Positions 36,821-46,533 are shown, counted from the first letter of the stretch. The stretch: 64,000 nt of DNA from Nocardiopsis suaedae (GCF_027706745.1 NZ_JAQFWP010000001.1:62001-126000), one strand, 5' to 3'. The notes: a model not told the origin generated them from the letters alone. A program made the numbers and translations.

Positions 36821-36853
36821 GTTCAGGGCCCTGAAACGGTCAGGGCCCTGAAC
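36821..36853 (-). terminator. Terminator after the SigE-operon partner gene
   Basis: A perfect 14-bp stem GTTCAGGGCCCTGA / TCAGGGCCCTGAAC with a 5-base loop lies 15 bases past the minus-strand gene's stop. Confidence 0.75.
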
Positions 36854-36867
36854 GAGGGCCGCACCCG

Positions 36868-37665
36868 CTACTCCGCGGGTGCGTCCGTCGTTCCGCCGTC
36901 GGTCGTCCCGCCTGTGCCGGGGTCGGGTGAAGGCGTTCCGCCGCCTCCGTCGGTGCCGCCGTCGCCGCCCCCGTCACCGCCGGTGTCGCCACCGCCGTCA
37001 CCGGAGCCGTCGTCGCCACCGCCGCCGGTGTCGCCGCCCCCGTCACCGCCGCCGTCGCCGGAACCGTCGCCGCCGGTATCGCCGCCGGTATCGCCACCGC
37101 CGTCACCAGGGGGCTGGTCCGGGTCGCACTCGGGGTCCGGGGCGGACGCGCCGTCCCCGGGTGCCTTCGACTCCTGCTCGCTCGTCGCCGTCGGCACGGG
37201 CGGGTCCCCGTCGGGCGGCGGGGTGCGGCAGTGCTCCGGCATGCCCGTGATGCTGCTCTCGCCGTCCTCGTCCGCGTCCGGAGAAGGGGCGCCGCCGCCG
37301 TTCCCGCCCGCCCCGCCGCCGTCCTGCGAGGGGCGCTCGGCATGGCCGGTGTCGTCGGTGGCCTCGCCCGCCCCGCCGCCGTCCGGCCGCTCCTGTTCAG
37401 GGGTCCCGGCCTCGTGGGCGGCGAAGAAGATCTGCTCGCGCAGCTGCGGCGTGCCCATCAGCACGCTCCCCGCGATGGCGGCCGCCGCGCCCACCGCCAT
37501 CACCGGGCGCAGCCAGGGCAGCCCCGTCCACAGCGGAGAGCGCCGGTTCTGGGTGCGCTCCCTGATCGCGCTCAGCGCCTCAGGGGACGGCTCCACGGAG
37601 TCGGCCTCCGCGCGCAGGACCGCGCGCAGCCGCTCCTCGGTGCCCTCGTCGAATGGTTCGCTCAT
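36868..37665 (-). CDS. Membrane protein with Gly/Asp-rich tail, probable regulator of the adjoining sigma factor
   Basis: The 265-residue product has a cytoplasmic N-terminus (PFDEGTEERLRAVLRAEADSVEPSPEALSAIRERTQ, residues ~4-40) of the kind seen in anti-sigma partners of SigE-family factors, one membrane helix (LRPVMAVGAAAAIAGSVLM), then an extracellular acidic, glycine-rich region. Residues ~185-250 are nearly pure G, D, S and T. It starts within the stop of the sigma factor gene (ATGA overlap), so the two are co-expressed. Anti-sigma activity is inferred from position and layout only. Confidence 0.75.
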   Translation of the reverse strand: MSEPFDEGTEERLRAVLRAEADSVEPSPEALSAIRERTQNRRSPLWTGLPWLRPVMAVGAAAAIAGSVLMGTPQLREQIFFAAHEAGTPEQERPDGGGAGEATDDTGHAERPSQDGGGAGGNGGGAPSPDADEDGESSITGMPEHCRTPPPDGDPPVPTATSEQESKAPGDGASAPDPECDPDQPPGDGGGDTGGDTGGDGSGDGGGDGGGDTGGGGDDGSGDGGGDTGGDGGGDGGTDGGGGTPSPDPGTGGTTDGGTTDAPAE

Positions 37666-38252
37666 GTCGTCTGCTCCAGAACCGAGCGGAGCGCGGCGAT
37701 GCCCCGTGCCGTATGGCTCTTGACGGCGCCGCGGCTGATGCCCATCGCGTCCGCGATCTGGGCCTCGGACAGGTCGCCGTAGTAGCGCAGGACGATGGCC
37801 TCCCGCTGGCGGGTCGGCAGCTTGCGCAGCGCGGCGATGACCGCGGCGCGCTCAAGCTCGCCCAGGGCGCCCTGCTCGGCGCTGGGCGCGTCGGGCAGGG
37901 CCTTGGGCGCGTGCTTCTCCACCACCGCCCGGTGCCGCAGTACCGAGCGCGCGCGGTTGACCACCGACTGGCGCAGGTAGGACAGGGCCTTGTTGGGGTC
38001 CCTGAGCCTGCGCCAGGCGCCGTGCATCGCCACGAAGGCGTCCTGGACGACCTCCTCGGCGGTGGCGTGGTCGCGCACGAGGAGGGCCGCCAGCCGCACC
38101 AGCGGCCGGTAGTGCTCGCTGTAGAGGCGGGTCACGGCCTGGTCCGCGTCCCACTCGATCGCTGTCGCTGCCGCCGCGGTCGTCCCCGCGACCATGGTCT
38201 CCGTCACGTCCGTTCGACGCGCGCCCTTGTCGCCGGGTTTACGAAAGGGCAT
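37662..38252 (-). CDS. SigE-family RNA polymerase sigma factor
   Basis: The 196-residue product is a compact ECF-type sigma: VTRLYSEHYRPLVRLAALLVRDHATAEEVVQDAFVAMHGAWRRLRDPNKALSYLRQSVVNRARSVLRHR (region 2) and LRKLPTRQREAIVLRYYGDLSEAQIADAMGISRGAVKSHTARGIAALR (region 4). This is the actinobacterial SigE family. ATG 38252 is chosen by family length; the Shine-Dalgarno is weak (AGG). The downstream membrane gene overlaps by four bases. Confidence 0.9.
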   Translation of the reverse strand: MPFRKPGDKGARRTDVTETMVAGTTAAAATAIEWDADQAVTRLYSEHYRPLVRLAALLVRDHATAEEVVQDAFVAMHGAWRRLRDPNKALSYLRQSVVNRARSVLRHRAVVEKHAPKALPDAPSAEQGALGELERAAVIAALRKLPTRQREAIVLRYYGDLSEAQIADAMGISRGAVKSHTARGIAALRSVLEQTT

Positions 38253-38808
38253 ACCTATTCTTCTCGTTGAGGAGTGTGGTCCTGCACATGCCACCGCGCG
38301 TGCACCCCGGCGCCGGTCCGCGGGGGAGGGGCCCCGGGGGTGAGGAGGACGCCATGGGCGAAGCCACGCGAAGGAACAGAATAGCCCGCAACGGCGGCGA
38401 ATCGCGGAGGGTTCGCCGATTGTGCTTCCCCGCCGCACGCGGCCGCAACCTCACGGATGGGTCACGGTCCGGGCGTCGGCGCGGTGCGGTCCTCCCGCCG
38501 GGCCGCGGACCACGGTAGAGGAGCGGGGGCGGCGCCCGCTGCGAAACGGCCGGAAGCCGCCGGATCCGGAACCGAAGGTCCCGAACCGGGCGCACCGGCG
38601 GTCCCGGCGGCGGCCGCGGCGACGGACCCGGTCCGGCGCGGTCCCCCTCGCCGTCCCCCGTCTACGGCATGATGGGTGCGGGCCCGGAACACCCTCCGAA
38701 CGGTCCCCGGCGGCCGCCGGGCGGTTCGAGGGGGCGGAGCCCGGCCCCGGGGGCCCACCAGGCCGCCCCCGGGGGATGCGATCAGCGACCGGATGGGAGA
38801 GGACGCAG
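38253..38808. other. 556-base gene-less region between the SigE-family gene and hinT
   Basis: No frame looks coding. It should contain divergent promoters for the sigma operon and hinT. A less GC-rich patch near 38355-38430 (GGAACAGAATAG) is the likeliest promoter area. I see no repeat or operator I can name. Confidence 0.5.
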
Positions 38809-39162
38809 GTGGCCCAGAGCGACCCCGAGTGCCTGTTCTGCAAGATCGTCGTCGGCGAGGTGCCGGCCGAGATCGTCCGCGAGGGCGAGCGCACGGTCGC
38901 CTTCCGCGACATCAACCCGCAGGCGCCCACGCACGTGCTGGTGATCCCGCGCGAGCACCACCCCGACGTGGCCGCGGCGGCGCGCGCGGGGACCGGGCTG
39001 GTCGACGAGCTCGCCCGGGAGGCCCAGGAGGTCGCCCGGGGCGAGGGCATCGGCTCCGACTACCGCCTGGTCTTCAACACCGGCACCGGGGCCGGCCAGA
39101 CCGTCTTCCACGTGCACGCCCACCTGCTGGGCGGGCGCGGCATGGAGTGGCCCCCCGGGTAG
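38809..39162 (+). CDS. hinT: HIT-family nucleotide hydrolase (HinT-like)
   Basis: Histidine-triad phosphoramidase acting on AMP-lysine-type substrates. The 117-residue product has CLFCKIVVGEVPAEIVREGERTVAFRDINPQAPTHVLVIPREHH and the catalytic triad FHVHAHLLGG (His101, 103, 105). GTG 38809 has GGGAGAGG 6-13 nt upstream; the frame is open before it but unlike the family. It precedes phoH, ybeY and corC, an arrangement common in actinomycetes. Confidence 0.95.
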   Translation: MAQSDPECLFCKIVVGEVPAEIVREGERTVAFRDINPQAPTHVLVIPREHHPDVAAAARAGTGLVDELAREAQEVARGEGIGSDYRLVFNTGTGAGQTVFHVHAHLLGGRGMEWPPG

Positions 39163-39292
39163 GCGCCGGGCGGGGCCGGGAGCCCCTGGGAACAAACCGG
39201 GCCCAGGGCCCATTGGGATAAGGTGAAGGGGTCGCCGCAAGCGACCACGTGGAACGCGAGAGGCAGGGGCGAGAAGGCCGCGAGGCCGACCC

Positions 39293-40390
<1,098 letters not shown>

Positions 40391-40435
40391 GCCCCCGGCG
40401 GAGCAGCGGAGCACACGAGTAAGGCGCGCAAGACG

Positions 40436-40924
40436 ATGAGTATCGACGTCGCGAACGAGTCCGGCGTCCCGGTCGACGAGACGGCCCTGTCCGAGCTGGC
40501 CCGCTACGTCCTCGACGCGATGCGGGTGCACCCGCTCGCCGAGCTGTCGGTGGTGCTGGTGGACGAGGAGCCCATGGCCGAGCTCCACCAGCGGTGGATG
40601 GACCTGCCCGGACCCACCGACGTGATGTCCTTCCCGATGGACGAGCTGAGGCCCGGCGGCCCGGAGCGCACCAGCGACCCGGGCCAGCTCGGCGACGTCG
40701 TCATCTGCCCGCAGGTGGCGGCCCGCCAGGCCGAGGAGGGCGGGCACGGCGCCCAGGACGAGCTGGACCTGCTGTGCACGCACGGCATCCTGCACCTGCT
40801 CGGCTACGACCACGGCGAACCCGACGAGCGGGCGCAGATGTTCGGCCTGCAGGCCGAGCTGCTCATGGGGTGGCGGCCCAGCGCGGCGGAGGCCTCGCGC
40901 ACCGCCGAGACCCGGGAGGGGTGA
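40436..40924 (+). CDS. ybeY: rRNA maturation endonuclease YbeY
   Basis: Single-strand endoribonuclease needed for 16S rRNA 3' maturation. The 162-residue product has [19 protein letters not shown] and the zinc motif [11 protein letters not shown] (His116, His120, His126). It follows phoH by 45 bases and precedes corC by one base, the conserved cluster. Confidence 0.96.
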   Translation: MSIDVANESGVPVDETALSELARYVLDAMRVHPLAELSVVLVDEEPMAELHQRWMDLPGPTDVMSFPMDELRPGGPERTSDPGQLGDVVICPQVAARQAEEGGHGAQDELDLLCTHGILHLLGYDHGEPDERAQMFGLQAELLMGWRPSAAEASRTAETREG

Positions 40925-40925
40925 G

Positions 40926-42254
40926 GTGGCCACCGCGCCGGTCGCGTTCCTCGCCGCCGCGGCGTTCGGCCTGGCGGCCGCCTTCCTGGTGGCCGCGGAG
41001 ATCGCCGTCACCCGGGTCGCCGCCGGGGCCGCCGGGCCCGCCGGCGCGCTCCCCGAGCGCCGCCGCGCCCGGCTGGAGGCGCTGACCTCCGACTCGGCGC
41101 GCACCCTCAACCTGGTGCTGCTGCTGCGGGTGGCCTTCGAGGTGCTGGCGGTGGTCGCCTTCGGCGTCGGCGCCGTCACGCTGTTCGGGCCCACCTGGGG
41201 GGCGGCCGCCCTCACCGCCGCGGTCATGTTCCCGGTGGAGTACGTCCTCATGGGGGTCACCCCGCGGATCCTGGGGCGGCAGTTCTCCGTGCAGGTCGGC
41301 GAGGCCACCGCGGTGCTGCTGGCCTGGCCCGCGGTCGTGCTGGGGCCGCCCGCGCAGCTGCTGGTGCGGCTCGGGCGGGCGCTCACCCCGCGCAACAAGG
41401 GCGAGCGCGGCGGGCCGTTCAGCAGCGAGGAGGAGCTGCGCCGGCTGGTCGACCTCGCCGAGCGGGGGCACGTCATCGACGCCGACGAGCGGCAGATGAT
41501 CCACTCGGTGTTCAAGCTCGACGACACGGTGGTGCGGGAGGTGATGGTGCCGCGCACCGACATCGTGTTCGCCTCCGCCGCCGACGACCTCGACGCGTGC
41601 CTATCGCTGGCCCTGCGCAGCGGCTTCTCCCGCATCCCGGTCACCGGGGAGGACGAGGACGACGTCGTCGGCATCGTCTACCTCAAGGACCTCACCGCCC
41701 GGATGCGCGACCACTGGGCCGAGGCCGAGGCCGCCACCGCGGCCGGGACGGCGGCACCGCCCGTGCCGTCGGCGCGGGCGGCCATGCGCCCGGCCTCCTA
41801 CGTGCCCGACTCCAAGCCCATCGACGAGCTGCTGCGGCAGATGCAGCGGCAGCGCATCCACATGGCGGTGGTGATCGACGAGTACGGCGGCACCGCCGGG
41901 CTGGTCACGATCGAGGACATCGTCGAGGAGATCGTCGGGGAGATCACCGACGAGTACGACGACGAGGTGCCGCCCATCCAGGACCTGGGCGAGGGGCGCG
42001 CCCGGGTGACCGCGCGGCTGCCGCTGGGCGAGCTCGCCGGGCACTTCGGCGCGGACCTGGACGCGCCCGACGTGGACACGGTGGGCGGGCTGCTCGCCTA
42101 CGCGCTGGGCCGGGTGCCGATCAGCGGGTCCCAGGCCGACTACGCTGGGCTGAGGCTCACCGCCGAAGACCCCGCCGGCCGCCGCAACCGGACCGCGACG
42201 GTGCTGGTGGAGCGGCTGGACCCGCCACCCGGACCGGACGAAGGAGAGCAGTGA
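40926..42254 (+). CDS. corC: CNNM/CorC-type transporter with CBS domains
   Basis: The 442-residue product has an N-terminal CNNM membrane domain (~1-140: four helices), two CBS domains (~200-335; VMVPRTDIVFASAADDLDACLSLALRSGFSRIPVTGED and HMAVVIDEYGGTAGLVTIEDIVEEIVGEI) and the C-terminal CorC_HlyC domain (~350-435). Homologues act in Mg2+ or Co2+ efflux. GTG 40926 lies one base after ybeY. It overlaps the next gene by four bases (GTGA). Confidence 0.93.
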   Translation: MATAPVAFLAAAAFGLAAAFLVAAEIAVTRVAAGAAGPAGALPERRRARLEALTSDSARTLNLVLLLRVAFEVLAVVAFGVGAVTLFGPTWGAAALTAAVMFPVEYVLMGVTPRILGRQFSVQVGEATAVLLAWPAVVLGPPAQLLVRLGRALTPRNKGERGGPFSSEEELRRLVDLAERGHVIDADERQMIHSVFKLDDTVVREVMVPRTDIVFASAADDLDACLSLALRSGFSRIPVTGEDEDDVVGIVYLKDLTARMRDHWAEAEAATAAGTAAPPVPSARAAMRPASYVPDSKPIDELLRQMQRQRIHMAVVIDEYGGTAGLVTIEDIVEEIVGEITDEYDDEVPPIQDLGEGRARVTARLPLGELAGHFGADLDAPDVDTVGGLLAYALGRVPISGSQADYAGLRLTAEDPAGRRNRTATVLVERLDPPPGPDEGEQ

Positions 42255-42601
42255 CCGACACCAACGCCCCCGAGCTGGGCGCCGAGGACAGCAAGCTCGT
42301 CACCCTCGCCCGCGCCTCGCGGGCGCGCACCGGCGCCGCCGAGGGCGCGGCGGTGCGCGACGAGACCGGCCGCACCTACACCGCCGTCACCGTGGAGCTG
42401 CCGCACCTGCGGCTGACCGCGCTGCAGGCCGCGGTGGCGGCCGCGGTCGCCAGCGAGGCCGAGCACCTGGAGGCCGCCGCGGTGGTGACCGAGGAGGAGG
42501 CGCTGCGCGGCGAGGACCGCGACGTCGCCGCCGACCTCAAGACGGGCGTGCTGATCACCGCCGCCCCCGACGGCACCCCGGGCTCCGTCGACCGCACCTG
42601 A
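42251..42601 (+). CDS. Cytidine-deaminase-like protein lacking the zinc motifs
   Basis: The 116-residue product resembles the small deaminase-fold protein often found between corC and era in actinomycetes: LVTLARASRARTGAAEGAAVRDETGRTYTAVTVELPHLRLTALQAAVAAAVAS. The catalytic HAE/CAE and PCxxC zinc motifs of true cytidine deaminases are absent, so it is unlikely to deaminate. GTG 42251 has AGGAG 6 nt upstream and overlaps the corC stop, implying co-translation. Confidence 0.75.
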   Translation: MTDTNAPELGAEDSKLVTLARASRARTGAAEGAAVRDETGRTYTAVTVELPHLRLTALQAAVAAAVASEAEHLEAAAVVTEEEALRGEDRDVAADLKTGVLITAAPDGTPGSVDRT

Positions 42602-42644
42602 CCCGGGCCGGGCGGGGCACCGCGCCCCGCCCGCCCCACCCCGC

Positions 42645-43637
42645 ATGATTCGAGACATGACGACCATGGACGAGCTCGACCTCGACAGACTCCGCGCCCC
42701 GCTGCCGGGCGCCACCGCCGTGCCCGAGGGGTTCCGCAGCGGCTTCGCGTGCTTCGTGGGCCGCCCCAACGTGGGCAAGTCGACCCTGATGAACGCGCTG
42801 GTGGGGCAGAAGGTCGCCATCACGAGCAACCGCCCGCAGACCACCCGGCGCACGGTGCGCGGCATCGTGCACCGCGAGGACGCCCAGCTCATCGTGGTCG
42901 ACACGCCGGGGCTGCACAAGCCCCGCACCCTGCTGGGGGAGCGGCTGGACAGCCTGGTGCGCTCCACCCTGGTCGAGGTCGACATGATCGGCTTCTGCGT
43001 GCCCGCGGACGAGCCGATCGGCCGCGGAGACACCTACATCGCCCGCGAGCTGGCCGCCCAGCGCGACACTCCGGTGGTGGCCCTGGTCACCAAGACCGAC
43101 AAGACCGACCGCAAGCGGGTCGCCGAGCAGCTCCTGGCCGTGCAGGAGCTGGGGGAGTGGGCCGACATCGTCCCGGTCTCGGCCGAGAGCGGCGAGAACC
43201 TGGAGGAGGCGGCGGGGGTGCTGTGCGCCCACCTGCCGGAGGGGCCGCCGCTCTACCCCGACGGCGACCTGACCGACGAGCCGGACGAGATGCTGGTCGC
43301 CGAGCTGGTCCGGGAGGCCTCCCTGGAGGGGGTCCGCGATGAGCTGCCGCACTCCATCGCGGTCGTGGTCGACGAGATGACCGACCGCCCGACCACCGCC
43401 CCGGGCCGCGAGTTCACCGACATCTACGCGTCCCTGTACGTCGAGCGCTCCAGCCAGAAGGCCATCGTCATCGGCACCAAGGGGGCGCGCCTGCGCCACG
43501 TGGGCATCGAGGCCCGCCGCCAGATCGAGGCCCTCCTGGGCCGGAGGGTCTACCTGGACCTGCGAGTGAAGGTCGCCAAGGACTGGCAGCGCGACCCGAA
43601 GCAGCTCCGGAGACTGGGCTTCGACCAGCAGACATAG
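42645..43637 (+). CDS. era: GTPase Era
   Basis: Ribosome-assembly GTPase that checks the 16S rRNA 3' end. The 330-residue product has CFVGRPNVGKSTLMNALVGQ (G1), SNRPQTTRRTVRGI (switch), VVDTPGLHKPRTLLGE (G3), LVTKTDKTD (G4) and a KH domain ending IGTKGARLRHVGIEARRQIEALLGRRVYLDLRVKVAKDWQRD. Start codon is uncertain: ATG 42645, 42657 or 42666; none has a good Shine-Dalgarno. The next 2 kb hold repeats instead of the usual downstream genes. Confidence 0.95.
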   Translation: MIRDMTTMDELDLDRLRAPLPGATAVPEGFRSGFACFVGRPNVGKSTLMNALVGQKVAITSNRPQTTRRTVRGIVHREDAQLIVVDTPGLHKPRTLLGERLDSLVRSTLVEVDMIGFCVPADEPIGRGDTYIARELAAQRDTPVVALVTKTDKTDRKRVAEQLLAVQELGEWADIVPVSAESGENLEEAAGVLCAHLPEGPPLYPDGDLTDEPDEMLVAELVREASLEGVRDELPHSIAVVVDEMTDRPTTAPGREFTDIYASLYVERSSQKAIVIGTKGARLRHVGIEARRQIEALLGRRVYLDLRVKVAKDWQRDPKQLRRLGFDQQT

Positions 43638-43640
43638 GCG

Positions 43641-44146
43641 GCTCGGCGGGTACCCCAGTGACGGGCCCCGGCCGTCCGCCGGGCCGCCGGGGTGCGAGGT
43701 AGAGGGCGGCGACGAAGGTCGGCGGTCCTACCTGGAGCGTTGTCGGCTGCCTGGTGTGTGCGTGGTCCCGGTGGCCGGCAGCGACGGCGAGAGCTGGGCG
43801 ATTCCCCGGGCCTGCTTGCCGGGCGGCGGGTTCCTCGCGGTCCGGGTGGGCGGGGCGGCTCGGCCGGTACCCCGCTGACGGGCCTCGGCCGTCCGCCGGG
43901 TCGCCGGGGTGCCAGGTGGATGGGCGGCGACGGCAGAAGCGAGCCGGTTCCCCGGACTTGCCTGTCGTCCGGCGGGCTCCTCGCGGTCCGGGTGGGCGGG
44001 GCGGCTCGGCCGGTACCCCGCTGACGGGCCTCGGCCGTCCGCCGGGTCGCCGGGGTGCCAGGTGGATGGGCGGCGACGGCAGAAGCGAGCCGGTTCCCCG
44101 GACTTGCCTGTCGTCCGGCGGGCTCCTCGCGGTCCGGGTGGGCAGC
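43641..44146 (+). repeat. Dispersed ~217-bp repeat family, locus B, with a near-perfect 146-bp tandem duplication
   Basis: One long unit (43641-43860) is followed by two almost identical 146-bp units: the segment beginning CGGCCGGTACCCCGCTGACG occurs at 43861 and again with a 146-base shift (via 44007), and identity covers the whole unit. The short units lack the middle part (GTTGTCGGCTG ... GTGTGTGCGTGG) of the long one. High identity means a recent duplication. Confidence 0.85.
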
Positions 44147-44560
44147 GAGGGGGCGCCCGGGGGACGCAATCCGGGCATACCGGGCGCAGGTGGGAGGGTT
44201 CGGCGATCCCCTGTGGCGGATTCACCACCCGATCACGCGAGAAGCGTCTCTTTCGCCACGCTGGATGCCCGAGGGGGTTCATGGTGCCCTAAAAGCGGGT
44301 TCCGGTTCGCCGGGATGCGGCCGATTGCCCGGATCCGGCGGCGGTCTCAACCAACGTGCACCCCTCGACGGAGATCCTCTCGCATGGTGAGACTCGGGGG
44401 TCGGGGTTCGCCCTCTCTGGCGCCCGGACCCGCTCCTGCCGGGCCCGCACCGAACCCGGCAGGGCTGTGACCTGGGTGAACACTCCGCGTTAAGGGGTGA
44501 GAGGGCCGGAAAGCGCGCTCAGCGACCCCCGCGAGGGCTCCAGGCGTGCGAAGTCGACGA

Positions 44561-44772
44561 TTCCAGAACAGGTTCTGGAATCGGAATGCCCGGTTCGTGC
44601 CTGTATGAGGCGTTCACCTCGGGCGCCGAGAGGTCGCGGGAGTGTCCGGGCGCCCCCGCCGGGCGCCTTGGAGTCCACTCCGGGCCGATATTGGCTACAC
44701 GCAGTGACAACGGGGGCGGCAAACGGTCCCAGTGTGCCGTTTGGGGCTCTCCTGGGGGCAGAACGTGTTCTG
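44561..44772. promoter_or_regulatory. Two related palindromes of unknown role
   Basis: TTCCAGAACAGGTTCTGGAA (44561-44580) is a perfect 9-2-9 palindrome. CAGAAC-GT-GTTCTG (44759-44772) repeats its core, and both are followed by GGAATCG and then a similar CGATG/GAATG context. The spacing and conserved flank suggest binding sites for one dimeric regulator or a duplicated segment. No gene that they would control is evident. Confidence 0.45.
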
Positions 44773-45011
44773 GAATCGCGATGACCGCGCACTCCCGCCG
44801 CCCGCGCTACCGCTCCGGGCTTCGATCAGGGCGCAGGAGGAGCCTCGGCCCCCTCGGAACCGGGCGAAACAGACACCGCGCCGGTAGCGGCCGGGCCGGA
44901 ACCCGCCTTTCGGGCGCCACGCGCGGCCCGGGGCCATCCCGCGCGGCGATTTCGCGACCTGATCACGCGACAAGCGCCCATTCCACGACGCAGGATCGCC
45001 GCCCCCTCCGC

Positions 45012-45073
45012 GATGATCTCGACGGAAGTGCTGTCATTCCGGCGGTTTTGGCAGCACTTTTGTCGAGATCATC
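45012..45073. repeat. 62-bp hairpin element, copy 2
   Basis: It has the same 12-bp arms as copy 1 (GATGATCTCGAC / GTCGAGATCATC), extended here by CGC/GCG to 15 bp, with inner stem AGTGCTG / CAGCACT and a loop that aligns to the reverse complement of copy 1's loop. It abuts repeat locus C. Confidence 0.85.
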
Positions 45074-45084
45074 GCGAGGAGGGC

Positions 45085-45575
45085 GCCCCGGTGGCCCGAC
45101 GGACGGCCGGGGCCCGTGAGCAGGGTACCGGCCGAGCCGCCGCCCACTCGGACCGCGAGGAGCCCGGCGGACGGCAGGCAGGCCCGGGGAAGCGCCCCGC
45201 TGCTGCCGTCGCCGCCAACCACCCCGACCACGCACACACCGCGCAGCCGACAGCGCCACCGCAAGGGCCGCCGACCTTCGTCGTCGCCGCCATCAACCCC
45301 GCACCCCGGTGGCCCGCCGCCCGGGCGGGGCCCGTCAGTGGGGTACCGGCCGAGCCGCCGCCCACTCGGACCGCGAGGAGCCCGGCGGACGGCAGGCAGG
45401 CCCGGGGAAGCGCCCCGCTCTCGCCGTCGCCGCCATCCAGGGCGACCACGCACCCACCCGGCGGCCGACAGAACAGCATGTAGGACCGCCGACCTTCGTC
45501 GTCGCCGCCATTCACGGCGACCACGCACACACCGGGCAGCCGACAGCGCCACCGGAAGGGGGCGCTGCCCTCCGC
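45085..45575 (-). repeat. Dispersed ~217-bp repeat family, locus C (two inverted units)
   Basis: Read on the minus strand, this has the same order of pieces as loci A and B. Two full units are offset by 218 bases (GGTACCGGCCGAGCCGCC at 45124 and 45342), with a third partial unit at the right end. Each unit keeps the middle part with GACGAAGGTCGGCGG and GTGTGCGTGGTC. Confidence 0.85.
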
Positions 45576-45627
45576 CGCCGCCTCCGCGGGCGGCCTCCGC
45601 CGTCGGTCCTTCTCATCCCCTCGATAT

Positions 45628-45646
45628 GAAAATGATAATCATTGCG
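45628..45646 (+). promoter_or_regulatory. Zur/Fur-type metal box
   Basis: GAAAATGATAATCATTGCG contains the dyad AATGAT-A-ATCATT. With the preceding T it reads TGAAAATGAT, the left half of the actinobacterial Zur consensus TGAAAATGATTTTCA, and it also resembles the Fur box. It lies 48 bases before the methyltransferase ATG, overlapping where a promoter should be. Confidence 0.7.
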
Positions 45647-45693
45647 CTACTCTGTCGGAACCCCACCCGTCTGTCTCCTCCAGGGAGGATCCG

Positions 45694-46533
45694 ATGGCCG
45701 CAGAGCGGAAGTCGCCGCACCCCGTACGCCTGGGCACCGTCCAGGAGACGCTCCTGATCCCGCTCTACGGGCGCGCGGTGGAGAGCCGCAAGGCCGAAGC
45801 GGTCCTGCGTGATCCGGTGGCCGAGGAGATGGTGGCCGCGATCGACTACGACTTCTCCCGCTTCGACGGCGGGTCGAGCCTGATCGGCGCGGTCCTGCGC
45901 ACCCACCTCTTCGACCACTGGGTGCGCGGCTTCCTGGCCGACCACCCGGATGCGACGGTGGTGGAGATCGGTACCGGGCTCAACACCCGTCATGAACGCG
46001 CCGACAACGGCCGTGCCCACTGGTTCGAACTCGACCTGCCCGACGTCATCGAGGTGCGGCGCACCTTCTTCGCCGACACCCCGCGCCGGACCATGCTCGC
46101 CGCTTCGGTCCTGGACGACGGCTGGACCGCCGCGCCGCTCGCCACGGACGGCCCGTACCTCCTGGCCGCCGAAGCGGTGCTGCCCTATCTCCCCGAAGAG
46201 GACGCGCGCCGCGCCTTCGACCTGCTCGGCGAGCGCTTCCCCGGCGCCCTGCTCGCGTTCGACACCACCGGCCCCGGCATGGTCGACACCCAGGACGGCC
46301 ACGACGCGCTCAGCAAGGTGGAGGCGCGGCTCCGCTGGAACTGCCCGGACCCCGGGGTGCTGGAGGACTGGCGTCAGGGCAACCGCCTGCTCGCCTCGCA
46401 CACCTTCACCACCCTGCCCGCCGAGGTGCACGACGGGCTGCCCGCGGAGTACCGGGACATGATCGCCACCATGGCGGAGATGCGGCTGCCGCAGGTCGAG
46501 GACTACCGGCTCAACCTCCTCCGGCTGGGGTGA
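45694..46533 (+). CDS. Leucine-carboxyl-methyltransferase-family (LCM/PPM1-like) SAM methyltransferase
   Basis: The 279-residue product has the LCM-type fold: VQETLLIPLYGRAVESRKAEAVLRDPVAEEMVAAIDYDFSRFD, ATVVEIGTGLNTRHERADNGRAHWFELDLPDVIEVRR (SAM site) and LLAAEAVLPYLPEEDARRAFDLLGERFPGALLAFDTTG. Bacterial homologues often modify polyketides or other secondary metabolites at an oxygen. ATG 45694 has GGAGG 4-8 nt upstream. A Zur/Fur-type box precedes it and an MFS exporter follows, suggesting metal-regulated production or handling of a small molecule. Confidence 0.85.
   Translation: MAAERKSPHPVRLGTVQETLLIPLYGRAVESRKAEAVLRDPVAEEMVAAIDYDFSRFDGGSSLIGAVLRTHLFDHWVRGFLADHPDATVVEIGTGLNTRHERADNGRAHWFELDLPDVIEVRRTFFADTPRRTMLAASVLDDGWTAAPLATDGPYLLAAEAVLPYLPEEDARRAFDLLGERFPGALLAFDTTGPGMVDTQDGHDALSKVEARLRWNCPDPGVLEDWRQGNRLLASHTFTTLPAEVHDGLPAEYRDMIATMAEMRLPQVEDYRLNLLRLG

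Larger units (their letters stand above)
43638..45693. other. 2-kb gene-less repeat-rich region
   Basis: No frame here shows a recognisable protein. It contains repeat locus B (43641-44146), a middle part with two similar segments containing GATCACGCGA-AAGCG (~44233 and ~44961), a pair of palindromes (44561-44580, 44759-44772), hairpin copy 2 (45012-45073), inverted repeat locus C (45085-45575) and a metal-type box (45628-45646) that belongs to the next gene. Confidence 0.7.

Noticed and set aside
40926-42254. A hemolysin
   Set aside because: The CNNM-CBS-CorC order marks a metal-ion transport protein; the old hemolysin label is an annotation habit.
43641-44146. Tandem repeats resembling a CRISPR array or satellite
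   Set aside because: Units are 146-220 bases with no short repeat-spacer alternation and no cas genes.
44561-44580. The palindrome as a LexA SOS box
   Set aside because: Actinobacterial LexA sites read TCGAAC-N4-GTTCGA; the CAGAAC-NN-GTTCTG core and spacing do not match.
44586-45119. A possible 177-residue protein in the repeat region
   Set aside because: The translation is Arg/Gly/Ser-rich, runs through the hairpin element and has no ribosome-binding site or family pattern.
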